Shown here in pieces: positions 37,401 through 45,905 of a DNA stretch of 64,000 nt (position 1 is the first letter of the stretch; every line of letters begins with the position of its first letter). Made by a program: the position numbers and the translations under genes. The notes under the pieces are model-generated. The model had not been told where the DNA came from, ran no database searches, and saw only the letters and a program-made list of their open reading frames with translations. The stretch is from CAVVIO01 sp963748095 (GTDB lineage Bacteria > Bacteroidota > Bacteroidia > Bacteroidales > UBA10428). The stretch covers positions 186,001 to 250,000 of the forward strand of contig CAVVIO010000097.1 in the NCBI GenBank assembly GCA_963748095.1, in the 5' to 3' direction.

Positions 37401-38632
37401 TGATGATGATAATGATGAAAAATATTTCCGGCCCGGTCGAAATATTCCAGTCCTCCTCCATTGGTCCCTATCCAGAGATTACCTTTTTCATCTTCATTAA
37501 AACAATTTACATCGTTATATCCCAGGCTGTTGGGATTGGAAGGCTGATGTTTATATAAACGAAATTTTAATAAACCTTCGTGATAATAATTAATACCATT
37601 TTTAAATGTTCCTGCCCATATAATTCCATTATTATCTTTGTATAAACAGGTAATGCTATTTTGACTCAGACTTCTTTCATCCTCTTCATTATGTAGCAGG
37701 TAACTTATAGAAAAATCTTTTTTATCCAGCAGATTGATACCCCCGTGATCTGTTCCGATCCAGATCAGACCGCTCATATCCTGGGCCATACTTGTTACAA
37801 TATCATTATCTAACCTGCTTTTCCCGGAATTCCTGGTAATATGGGCAATCTTTCCCGAAACCGGATTATAGTAAAACAGACCCTGATCATCACTCTGTGA
37901 ATATATCCATAAATCGTTATCTGCATCCAGGAATAAGTTAAAATTCTGATGGTTACTCCTTAGAAGATTGACTAATTTTCCGGTTCGGAATATAATTTTG
38001 TTCTTTTTACCATCCAATTTCTCAATAATCCCATTGTAATTGATAAGCCAGTAATTTCCTTCATCGTCTTCAGCCAAACCAGATATTTCATTTGATACGG
38101 GTGTTGTACTATCAGCCTGATCATGTGAAATTTCAATAATTGAATCTTTTTCCACCAAATACTTACATAATCCCTTATCCTGATCAACAAACCAAATGTC
38201 TTTACTTTTATCGCCGAAAATCATATTGATATGATAATCATTCCCAGGTTTACTTTTTCTGAATAATTCAGCACCTGTACAAAAAGTCTCGGTTTGCGGA
38301 TCGAAAACAGAAGGTCCGTTTCGGGTAAAAGCCCAGATTCTTCCTGCTTTATCCTCTGCCAGATACTGAATATAATTATCGCTGAGTGATTTCGAATCAT
38401 CAGGATTGTGAGTGAAAACCTTAAAATCATACCCATCAAAGCGGTTTAATCCTAACATGGTACCAAACCACATGAATCCCCTGCTGTCTTTTAGAATACT
38501 GCGAACCTGATTGTGTGATAAACCCTCTGAAATGTCGAGGTGCATGAATTTGTAATTGCTGTTCTGGGCAGCAGCAGAAAACACATTTAGAAATACTAAA
38601 AATATCAGAAATAACCTGATCCTGAAATTCAT
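34439..38632 (-). CDS. Hybrid two-component system regulator (HTCS)
   Basis: A single protein joining sensor, kinase, receiver and DNA-binding parts. From Met at 38632 (a clean signal peptide, MNFRIRLFLIFLVFLNVFSA) it has 1397 residues; a longer start at 38665 is possible, and positions here follow that one. The sensor is two sets of propeller (Reg_prop) repeats such as DSRGFMWFGTMLGLNRFDGY, then a Y_Y_Y domain and one membrane helix near 820. The kinase has ISHEFRTPISLIL with His885 and GSGIGLSLTYEFVKLHGG. The receiver phosphosite is Asp1201 in DLVISDIKMPVMDG, and an AraC helix-turn-helix ends the chain. HTCS proteins bind sugars in the periplasm and switch on adjacent polysaccharide genes, here most likely GH31 and GH2. 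Confidence 0.95.
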   Translation of the reverse strand: MNFRIRLFLIFLVFLNVFSAAAQNSNYKFMHLDISEGLSHNQVRSILKDSRGFMWFGTMLGLNRFDGYDFKVFTHNPDDSKSLSDNYIQYLAEDKAGRIWAFTRNGPSVFDPQTETFCTGAELFRKSKPGNDYHINMIFGDKSKDIWFVDQDKGLCKYLVEKDSIIEISHDQADSTTPVSNEISGLAEDDEGNYWLINYNGIIEKLDGKKNKIIFRTGKLVNLLRSNHQNFNLFLDADNDLWIYSQSDDQGLFYYNPVSGKIAHITRNSGKSRLDNDIVTSMAQDMSGLIWIGTDHGGINLLDKKDFSISYLLHNEEDERSLSQNSITCLYKDNNGIIWAGTFKNGINYYHEGLLKFRLYKHQPSNPNSLGYNDVNCFNEDEKGNLWIGTNGGGLEYFDRAGNIFHHYHHHNNDPASLSNDVIVSLLEDHEGKLWIGTFYGGLDYFDGKRFYHYKNDPNNSTSISDNRVWKIFEDSENNLWIGTLGGGLDRFDRQKQVFYHYEPGDVNSVNSGFILDITEDKSGNLWFGTAFGINVLDKKTGSFRYYLHSQDDTASLSNNNINVITIDSKGNIWIGTSDGLDLYNPGNNNFRVFRQKDGLPDNVILTILEDNSGNLWMSTTKGLSNLIISKDKNTNKLRYRFRNYDKSDGLQGKEFNVNSACKTHRGELIFGGSNGFNIFRPDEIKSDTIRPDVVLTNFQLFNKDIKINEKIDGRVLLKKSFSSTREITLKHNENMFSIGFAALNYFHPEKNKYKYRLEGFNNKWLTTDGHQRRVTYTNLDPGEYTFRVKASNSDGLWNEKGTSLNIKVLPPLWRTSAAFVIYIIMLIGALLLLRHLVLERERLKFRTEQERQTAIRNHEMDMMKIKFFTNISHEFRTPISLILSPLDKILQRTSDPEQQKLLLLVQRNSRRLLNLVNQLLDFRRMDVQELRLNLSPGNVIEFIREIVISFSDLSEKKEIQYSFHTSIDQLQIQFDHDKLEKILFNLLSNAFKFTQDKGKISVNIGVKESDKEIRNSLTKSNKSDWLEIKVIDSGIGIPVSKHKKIFERFFQSESPGTFVNNGSGIGLSLTYEFVKLHGGSIEVDSEPGKGSCFTVLLPVDHTTQKPSHDKIITEIIVPQTAETIASDSIKGVGRGYKNKPVILLIEDNEDFRFYLKDNLKYKYIVKEAVNGQDGWDQIMKHIPDLVISDIKMPVMDGIEMCQKVKADKRTLNIPIILLTARASDQQKLEGLNIGADEYITKPFNFEILESRIKYLINKREQIKKSKNHIEIRPDDISITSMDEKFIKKALEIVEKNISNTEFSVEELSRELAVSRVHLYKKLVALTGKTPIEFIRTMRMKRAAQLLEKSQLNVSEVAYRVGFNDPKYFTKYFKAEFNVLPSRYIPAKTDNDKIVDE

Positions 38633-38859
38633 AGAAATAACCATTGAATTATCCCATTCCTTCAAAAATGCATAAAATCACAAATGAAATTTACAAAAAG
38701 TGCGCTGCAAAATACAGTAATTATCTTTAATATTCTATAATCATGCGGAAAGAATTCATTCCTGTTTTTAATGAAATAATTATGGACGAGAGATTCTGAA
38801 GTGATTAAAAACAAAATTCAGTAATGATATAATCAAAAATGATTTCAAAACTTCACTAT

Positions 38860-40425
38860 TCATTTTGTCCCTTCCTGGTTCTTGTTTGTTTCCTCATTAA
38901 TCCGCTTTAAAGCTTCTGTTAGTGATTCGTCCGGTTTGATATAGTTATACTGATCCCAGAATGTTTCGTCATACGTTCCCAATTGTTCGGTGAATGCCGC
39001 TTGTAACTTAGCTGTTTCCTTTGATTTGAACCGCTCTATATTTATGGTATCGATTCCGGTAACAGCCATTTCAGAAATAACATTATAGGTGGAACTGAAC
39101 AATTTCCCTTTTTTTCGTATGCGGAATTCCGTTTCAGTCCGTAAATAATTCAAATAATATTTACCATGTATTTCTTTAAAATTAACTATGTAATTGGCTT
39201 TTAATGTACTTACTTTAAAATGACGCGGTTTTTTCAATACCAGAAAATCAGCGTTGTGTTTCAGAATCTCATTGCTAAGGCCAAACTCAGCCCCACTGAA
39301 GGCAAGACTATTAAGATCGAGGTAAACCTTACCGTCATACATGGCATCCGGTTTCCTGGGATCAAAACTAATAATGTAATTACTTCGGTCACCATTCGAT
39401 ACAATGTCGGTCATTTTATATTTATAATCCGGAAAATTATTTACGATTAAAAAATCAGGCGGGTTTTTTACAATATCCAGTAATAAGCTGGTCTGTAAAC
39501 CTGCTTTAAGGGTAACTGATACGGTATCGGCGAGCTGATGATCCAGGCTTTTCCTGGCTTTGACGATCTTGATCTGGTCAGGTTCGTATTTGTTGGCATA
39601 AGAGGCTTTATATATCTCCAAAACCGCTTCAGAAACCATTACATATGAATTTCTCTTTTTTACCGATTCACGATAGAATGCAGTATATTTAACAGGTTTC
39701 TTCGGATAATTGATACTGATTTTTTCAAGTGCACTCCGCAGAAGTAATTCCGGATCGGTTTTCCGGATAATAACTTCCTGAATCGGTATTAAATCGGTCT
39801 GTAATTCAATTAATTGTTTATTACCGAGCAGCTGATATACAGGTATTTTTTTTGTTTTATAACCCATACACATAATCCCCAGTGTATCATCTATATTCTT
39901 TGAAGGTACCTTCAGAACAAATTCGCCGTCTTCGTTAGTAATCGTTCCATAGTTACGGCCAACCAAACCGATACTGGCAAAGATCACAGGATTTTCCGAT
40001 CGACCTTCCACTACTTTCCCAGATAGACGGAGATATGTCGCCTGTCCCGATGAAATAGAATCGACATTGTATACTTCTGTCTTTACCGGTCTGTAAATTA
40101 CGATCAGGTTCTGGATCACCTTGTAAGTTAATGTGGAATCATTTAATATATGGTCGAGTACGGTTTTAACCGGCTGGCTATTGGCCTCAATGCTTACATT
40201 TCTCCTTGTATCGAGAATTTCGGCATTATATGAAAAATAATATCCTATTTTATTACCCAGAGTAGTGAGTGCATCATAAAGGGGCGCATTCAATTTAATA
40301 CTTACAGGGCGTGACAGGACAGTTTCCTGCCCATTTACTGAAAAGGACTGCCAGCAAAGCAGCCATAGAAACAGCAGAATGATAATAAATTTATAAGATG
40401 GTTCACTGGTTTTATTGAAATACAT
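38860..40425 (-). CDS. STN plus carboxypeptidase-regulatory-like domain protein
   Basis: 521 residues with an N-terminal signal or membrane segment. An STN domain spans about 40-110 (LYDALTTLGNKIGYYFSYN, the small domain found in TonB receptors and secretins). A CarboxypepD_reg-like beta-sandwich follows at about 133-215 (GKVVEGRSENPVIFASIGLV). The last 300 residues are a conserved but unnamed region (FYRESVKKRNSYVMVSEAVL, LQTSLLLDIVKNPP). It is not a TonB beta-barrel. It follows the sigma and FecR genes on the same strand with a short gap. In classical systems STN talks to FecR, so this protein may be the signal input. Annotation as STN and carboxypeptidase-like is firm; the role is inference. 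Confidence 0.85.
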   Translation of the reverse strand: MYFNKTSEPSYKFIIILLFLWLLCWQSFSVNGQETVLSRPVSIKLNAPLYDALTTLGNKIGYYFSYNAEILDTRRNVSIEANSQPVKTVLDHILNDSTLTYKVIQNLIVIYRPVKTEVYNVDSISSGQATYLRLSGKVVEGRSENPVIFASIGLVGRNYGTITNEDGEFVLKVPSKNIDDTLGIMCMGYKTKKIPVYQLLGNKQLIELQTDLIPIQEVIIRKTDPELLLRSALEKISINYPKKPVKYTAFYRESVKKRNSYVMVSEAVLEIYKASYANKYEPDQIKIVKARKSLDHQLADTVSVTLKAGLQTSLLLDIVKNPPDFLIVNNFPDYKYKMTDIVSNGDRSNYIISFDPRKPDAMYDGKVYLDLNSLAFSGAEFGLSNEILKHNADFLVLKKPRHFKVSTLKANYIVNFKEIHGKYYLNYLRTETEFRIRKKGKLFSSTYNVISEMAVTGIDTINIERFKSKETAKLQAAFTEQLGTYDETFWDQYNYIKPDESLTEALKRINEETNKNQEGTK

Positions 40426-40501
40426 TCAATAATAATTTACTGAAATTGAGTTCATCCATTGATGAATATGTCAAAACACACGTATTCCCTTCGTAAATGT
40501 A

Positions 40502-41545
40502 TTAACTATTTTTTTGTATAATTATGTTTTTACCCTGATTTTCAATTTTAAGATTAAATGCTGTTTGTAATGCCTCAAGTACCGATTGCAGGGAAATACT
40601 CTCGATCGTACCGTTATATTTTAAATCAGCAATATTATTTCCGTTGATAGAAATATTCACATTATAGACCCTGTTAAGGGTGTTAACAACCTCGCTTAGC
40701 GGTGTTTCTTTAAATACCAACTTATGGGTCTTCCAGGCCATATAGTTAACATCGTCATTTTTTACTTTCTTTACCTGGTCATTATTACTGAGCATTCCAA
40801 TATACCCGGGATTAATAACAACGTTGTTGTTCTGGTTGGTTCGCTGCGAAAGTTGTACACTTCCCCTCTCAACATACACTTCAATAGTCTTTTCCGGTAT
40901 ACGGGCCTTAACATTGAATGCAGTTCCCAGTACTTTTACCTCAGCATTTTCCGCAATAATAACAAATGGATGTCTGGTATCTCTTTTAACATCGAAATAA
41001 GCTTCTCCCTTCAATCTCACTTCCCTGGTTTTCCCTTTAAACTGGCGGGGATAGATAAGCTCGGAACCATTATTGAGGTATACAGATGTTCCGTCTTCAA
41101 GAATGATTTCCTTCTGAGAACCCGAAGTGGAAGCTGTCTGTACTTTTTTTGTATACGGCCAGCCCGGAGTTGTAACGATCTTAATGGCTCCAAATGAAAA
41201 TCCTGTTAACAAAAGGATAACTGCAGCCCATTTCATGGCAGGTACAAAAATCTTTCTGTATACCGGTATATTTCTAATTATTTCAGGCTGTAATTCCTGG
41301 GTCCCCGATCCTGCAGTAATTCTGTGTTTAAGCTTATCCCATGCACCGTCCACATTTACCGATCGTATATCTTTCATCATATTTATTTTTTCAATATCCT
41401 TTTTTACCTGTTCAAAGATCTGTTCGTGCTCTCTATCTTCGCTCAGCCAGTCTCTAACCATCTGATTCTCGGATTCAGTTGTTTCCCCTGCAAAATATTT
41501 GGTTAACAGCGGCCAGTTTATATCATTGTTTGTATATCGTTTCAT
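40502..41545 (-). CDS. FecR-family anti-sigma factor
   Basis: 347 residues. The N-terminal cytoplasmic anti-sigma part holds KYFAGETTESENQMVRDWLS. One membrane helix lies at about 107-123 (WAAVILLLTGFSFGAIKIV). The periplasmic FecR domain follows (DGTSVYLNNGSELIYPRQF, GEAYFDVKRDTRHPFVI), and the C-terminal DUF4974 part holds FKETPLSEVVNTLNRVYNV. It keeps the ECF sigma factor inactive until signalled. The stop lies 76 bases before the STN protein start; the gene follows the sigma factor by 20 bases. Confidence 0.95.
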   Translation of the reverse strand: MKRYTNNDINWPLLTKYFAGETTESENQMVRDWLSEDREHEQIFEQVKKDIEKINMMKDIRSVNVDGAWDKLKHRITAGSGTQELQPEIIRNIPVYRKIFVPAMKWAAVILLLTGFSFGAIKIVTTPGWPYTKKVQTASTSGSQKEIILEDGTSVYLNNGSELIYPRQFKGKTREVRLKGEAYFDVKRDTRHPFVIIAENAEVKVLGTAFNVKARIPEKTIEVYVERGSVQLSQRTNQNNNVVINPGYIGMLSNNDQVKKVKNDDVNYMAWKTHKLVFKETPLSEVVNTLNRVYNVNISINGNNIADLKYNGTIESISLQSVLEALQTAFNLKIENQGKNIIIQKNS

Positions 41546-41565
41546 TGTCTTCTGTTTTTAAATCA

Positions 41566-42117
41566 TCAGGTAGCTTCCACGTAATCTTTCAGGTTCTCAC
41601 GAAATAATTTCAGCGCTTTCCCCATGTTTGCTTCCACGGTTTTTACCGATAATGACAGTTTTTGTGCAATTTCTTTGTATCGGAGACCTTCAAACCTGTT
41701 GAGGCGGAATATGCTGCTGCACCTTGGTGGCAACTCATCCAACGTTTTTTTGATGATTTCATTCAGTTCACTTATCTGCACAGGTCCTGAAGCATCCACA
41801 TCATCATAATCTTTTTGCCGTTTAAAGTATTGTTCGTATTTTAATTCTACTGCCCGGTGTTCAATCGATTGTAAACATTTATTTTTTACTGCCCGGTACA
41901 AATAGGAAGTCAGTGAAGTTTCTACTGCTAACTTTCCCCTCTTTTCCCAAAGATTGTAAAATACATCCTGTACCGACTCTTCGGCAAAATCGAGATCTTT
42001 GAGAAACCGGTTGGCATAAGCACATAATTCAGGATATAATGCACGGAAGACCTGTTCAAAGGTTGCTAAATCTCCCTTGTTGATTTTATGAATGGTTTCC
42101 CGGTTATTAATATCCAT
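41566..42117 (-). CDS. ECF RNA polymerase sigma factor (Bacteroidota FecI-like)
   Basis: 183 residues with sigma-70 region 2 (FRALYPELCAYANRFLKDLDFAEESVQDVFYNLW, read in pieces) and region 4 (LPPRCSSIFRLNRFEGLRYKEIAQKLSLSVKTVEANM, likewise). It is the partner of the FecR gene 20 bases downstream. It probably drives its own operon and possibly the STN protein. A terminator at 42208-42242 separates it from the frameshifted paralogue upstream. Confidence 0.95.
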   Translation of the reverse strand: MDINNRETIHKINKGDLATFEQVFRALYPELCAYANRFLKDLDFAEESVQDVFYNLWEKRGKLAVETSLTSYLYRAVKNKCLQSIEHRAVELKYEQYFKRQKDYDDVDASGPVQISELNEIIKKTLDELPPRCSSIFRLNRFEGLRYKEIAQKLSLSVKTVEANMGKALKLFRENLKDYVEAT

Positions 42118-42207
42118 CTGATTCAGAATTTAACAGATAAATCGAAACAAATTTAACAGTTAATGATGAATTACAGTGCTGTTTTCTTGTAAATTGTGAT
42201 GAAAACA

Positions 42208-42242
42208 GGACCCCGTATCCAAGTTGGTAACTTCCGGGGTCC
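42208..42242 (-). terminator. Terminator between the broken paralogue and the sigma gene
   Basis: An 8-bp GC-rich stem GGACCCCG / CGGGGTCC (42208-42215 and 42235-42242) with a 19-base loop is followed on the - strand by TGTTTTCATC. Confidence 0.6.
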
Positions 42243-42318
42243 CGTTATTCATTCACAAACTAAACCTAAATCTTAAACGAACAATTTACTCAAAAAATCA
42301 TCTGTGTACCTGCCTTAT

Positions 42319-43624
42319 TTAATTCAGGTTCCTTTTTAATTTTCTGCTTAGTTTCGATATAGCTGATTCGATAGACTCGTCGGGTTTAATGGTATTGTAT
42401 CTACCCCAGAAATTCGGATCCTGGAAATAATTAACATCATCAGCAAACACATCCGAAAGCTTAGCAGATTGACTGGCTTTGAATTTATCCACATTTTCAG
42501 TACTTCTGTCGGTTACAGCCATTTCAAGCATAGTAGTGTAATTCGACCGGAATAATTTCCTGGGCCACTTGCAATTGAATTTAAGTTCGGACCTTACATG
42601 GTTCAGATACCATTTCCCGTTTATTTCTCTATAGTTTACCAGGTAATTAGCACCCTCCACATCTACTTTCATATTAGCAGGACGTTTTCTTACCAGTTCA
42701 TTGGCTGCCATGCCGATTTCCTTATCACTTATTTTGAATTCAAGTCCGGAAATTGCCAGGTTTGCAGCATCGAGGTAAATTTTACCGGCATACAACGGGT
42801 AATCAACATTGTCTTTCTGATCGAAAGATATAACGTAAGTTTCACGACTATCAACATCGATGATACCATCTAATTTAAAATTATAGTATGGCAAATATTC
42901 ACTCGACAACAATTCTCCTGGATTTTTTACTACATCAAGTAATAAGCTGGTCCTCGGACCACCCTGCAATTTAAATAATACAGTGTCCATTTTCTTAACA
43001 TCCATGCTTTTACGTCCCTTGTAGATTTTTACCCGGTCATTGTCAAAATCACTTTTATAGGGCGCCTTGTAAATATCGAGTACTGCTTCGGCAACAGCTA
43101 CATAATTATGATTCTGTTTAATGCTTTCGCGATAAAAACCGGTTAACATGGCTGGATCGTCGCTGTAATTTTCCGGAATTTTAATTCTTGCCATCCTGAG
43201 TAATTCCACCGGGTCGCTTGTCCTTACTATTACTTCCTTTATAGGGATGGGTGAAGGTTCGAGTGATTAATTCATTACTTTTGTCAGTTTTAAGCTGATT
43301 AAAAGGAAGTTGCAATTCCTTATAACCGATATAGGAAACACCCATATTTCCTGTGTTTTTATTTACAGGAACTTTAAATATAAATTCCCCGTCTGAATTG
43401 GATACAGTTCCTATACTTGTTCCTACTTTGTAAATACTGGCAAAAATTACTGGTTTTTTCGTGTTGGCATCAATAATTTTGCCTGTGTAGGTTACATAAC
43501 TTAGCGTGTCCTGACGACTGGTATTTTTGCTATTGGGCGGTGCTGCCTTGATAAATGATGCTGTAAAAAGCAGCAATACCATCATACTTGTCAGACTGAT
43601 TCCGGTATTTTTTAGTGCTTTCAT
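42319..43624 (-). pseudogene. Carboxypeptidase-regulatory-like protein, frameshifted paralogue of the STN protein
   Basis: Starts at 43624 with a signal peptide and a beta-sandwich (KKPVIFASIYKVGTSIGTVS), parallel to PVIFASIGLVG in the 38860-40425 protein. The frame breaks at about 43265, giving a false stop at 43181. The rest (LEPSPIPIKEVIVRTSDPVELLRM ... GGPRTSLLLDVVKN) runs in another frame to 42319. Aligning to the paralogue (LIELQTDLIPIQEV against LITLEPSPIPIKEV) suggests two bases, CT, are missing near CACTCGAA. It has no STN domain. Whether the cell has a working copy cannot be told. The intact region is homologous along its whole length to the neighbour, so this is a duplication around the sigma/FecR pair. 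Confidence 0.85.
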
Positions 43625-43872
43625 AATTTTAAAGTATTAGTGATTATTAATTTCTTTATCTGTACAGTTGTTTTACAGGCCTTTAAAAACCATTTTATGA
43701 TGTTTTGATAGTTGGTTTTCTGTTTATAAGATCGGTTCAGTTTTAATTACCCTATGTGAAATGTCGTTTATTTTAAAAATATTTATTTCTGCATTTTAAT
43801 CCATATTGAAAATAATGTGTTGCAGGAAACTATCTTTGCAGTTTATTTTCAACATTAGAACCAGTAAATAAT

Positions 43873-44802
43873 TTGAAAGCAAGGTTACTTAATACGATTT
43901 TTCTGGCAATTATTGCATGTCTTTTGTGGTCATCGGCATTTGTAGGTATCAAAATAGGCTTGAAATATACCACGCCCCTGCAATTTGCCGGTATACGTTT
44001 TTTTCTTGCAGGACTGTATATTTTGCCATTTACCGGTAATTTACGCCAGTCATTCACCAAATTAAAAACCAACTATAAACAGGTAATACGGGTTGCGCTT
44101 TTTCAGACTTTCTTATTATACTCCTTATTTTATACAGGTATAAGTATGGTGCCCGCATCCCTCACTGCAATTGTTGTGGGTTCGGGACCTCTTTTCGTAG
44201 CAATAATAGCTCACCTGGCACTGGGAAATGATAAACTTACTTTCCGTAAACTTGCTATTATATCTTTAGGATTAATGGGGGTCGTAATTATAACGGTAAG
44301 CCAAAAACATTTCAGCTGGACAGAAGGAAAAGTATTCTGGGGGCTGCTTATTCTGGTATTTTCCAATATTGCCAGCAGTATTGGAAATGTTGTTATTGTA
44401 AAATACAAGTCGGGCCTGTCTCCCTTGTTATTGAACTCCCTTCAGCTGATGACAGGCGGACTGGCGCTTTTTCTGCTTTCTATTCCGATTGAAGGTTTGG
44501 ATCTACATTTCCACCCGGCAGAATATTACGGAGCTCTTTTATGGTTAAGCTTCTTATCGGCAGCAGCATTCTCCATATGGTTTATTTTATTGAAGCGACC
44601 CGGTGTTAAAGTGTCCGATTTGAATATCTGGAAATTCATCATTCCTGTTTTTGGATCCATACTTAGCTGGATAATATTACCGGATGAACATCCGGCTTTA
44701 ATACCTATAATTGGTATGTTTGTAATCGCCTCATCCCTGGTATTTCTTAACCTGAATAACCGAAAGCAGCGAAAGAAAACCATAAACAATTCACTTGCAT
44801 GA
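43873..44802 (+). CDS. EamA-family transporter (DMT superfamily)
   Basis: About 309 residues with ten hydrophobic helices in two EamA repeats (LLWSSAFVGIKIGLKYTTPLQFAGIRFF, and SAAAFSIWFILLKRPGVKV in the second half). It probably exports a metabolite or amino acid; the substrate is unknown. The start is a TTG at 43873. No in-frame ATG gives the full first helix, and the open frame reaches upstream only to about 43816. Confidence 0.85.
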   Translation: MKARLLNTIFLAIIACLLWSSAFVGIKIGLKYTTPLQFAGIRFFLAGLYILPFTGNLRQSFTKLKTNYKQVIRVALFQTFLLYSLFYTGISMVPASLTAIVVGSGPLFVAIIAHLALGNDKLTFRKLAIISLGLMGVVIITVSQKHFSWTEGKVFWGLLILVFSNIASSIGNVVIVKYKSGLSPLLLNSLQLMTGGLALFLLSIPIEGLDLHFHPAEYYGALLWLSFLSAAAFSIWFILLKRPGVKVSDLNIWKFIIPVFGSILSWIILPDEHPALIPIIGMFVIASSLVFLNLNNRKQRKKTINNSLA

Positions 44803-44964
44803 AATATGACGAATTAATTCATTATTTAGAAATGTCAGGATATTTTAGTCATAAAAGAGTTTCTTTTTAAATTTCATCTCTGACGAATTCATGCTTTTAA
44901 ACGTTTTTGGTTTAAATCAGAAAAATAGTCCTTAATTTTGAATGTAAATTTTTAGAATTATTAA

Positions 44965-45855
44965 ATGGAACAGCCTCTATTATACAACCGGATTACTGGT
45001 AAAACAGAGACCGAAATTTCTTTTCACCGAGATAACCTGTTTTTCTTATATCACAACTTCATTGGAAAAGTCATAACACGAGGTCTGTTAAACAAACATT
45101 TTTTATCGGTGTGGTATGGACGCAGAATGAAAAAGCCGGCCAGTAAAAAACTGATACCGGAATTTATCGAACAATATGCAGTCGATATTTCACAAATTAA
45201 ATTCCCACTAAATTCCTATAAAAGTTTTAATGATTTTTTTATCCGTGAATTAAAGGAAGGTGCCCGGCCGGTTGACAGGAATCCTGATCACCTGATTTCC
45301 CCTGCAGATGCCCGTCTGCTGGTTTTCGACCTTTCCGATAGGTCTTCATTACCGATAAAAGGATACTGGTATTCATTATATCAATTACTTGAAGATAAAT
45401 CACTGGAACAGGAATATGCCAACGGATGGTGTTTTGTATACAGGCTGGCGCCTTCCGATTATCACCGGTATCATTATATTGATAATGGAAGTCATGAAAA
45501 AGTAAAAAGAATAAAAGGCGTTCTGAACTCGGTCAATCCCATAGCCCTTTCATCTGTGAAAAATTTATTAGGAAGAAATTACCGCGAAATGACCTTGCTG
45601 CATACTAAAAATTTCGGAGATGTTATTCAACTGGAGGTAGGTGCATTGCTGGTGGGGAAAATTATCCAGAAACATCCGGGAAAATATGAATTTCAGCGAG
45701 GGGAAGAAAAGGGATGGTTCGAATATGGAGGGTCAACCGTTATTCAATTATTCCATAAAGATGCTATTATTCCCGATGAGGATATCCTGAATTTTTCAGC
45801 TCAGGGAATTGAAACGATAGTGAAAATGGGAGAAAAAACGGGAAAGAAAAAATGA
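44965..45855 (+). CDS. psd: Phosphatidylserine decarboxylase proenzyme
   Basis: 296 residues. Converts phosphatidylserine to phosphatidylethanolamine after self-cleavage that forms a pyruvoyl group. The cleavage motif is WFEYGGSTVIQLF with Ser257 (family LGST/GGST). The catalytic His-rich segment is LAPSDYHRYHYI, and LISPADARLLVF is the N-terminal family motif. There is no signal peptide; it acts at the inner face of the inner membrane. No phosphatidylserine synthase is in the window. Confidence 0.93.
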   Translation: MEQPLLYNRITGKTETEISFHRDNLFFLYHNFIGKVITRGLLNKHFLSVWYGRRMKKPASKKLIPEFIEQYAVDISQIKFPLNSYKSFNDFFIRELKEGARPVDRNPDHLISPADARLLVFDLSDRSSLPIKGYWYSLYQLLEDKSLEQEYANGWCFVYRLAPSDYHRYHYIDNGSHEKVKRIKGVLNSVNPIALSSVKNLLGRNYREMTLLHTKNFGDVIQLEVGALLVGKIIQKHPGKYEFQRGEEKGWFEYGGSTVIQLFHKDAIIPDEDILNFSAQGIETIVKMGEKTGKKK

Positions 45856-45905
45856 TGAACAAGAATACACTGTTGTTGAAATAAGATTCTTTTAAACAGA
45901 ATAAT

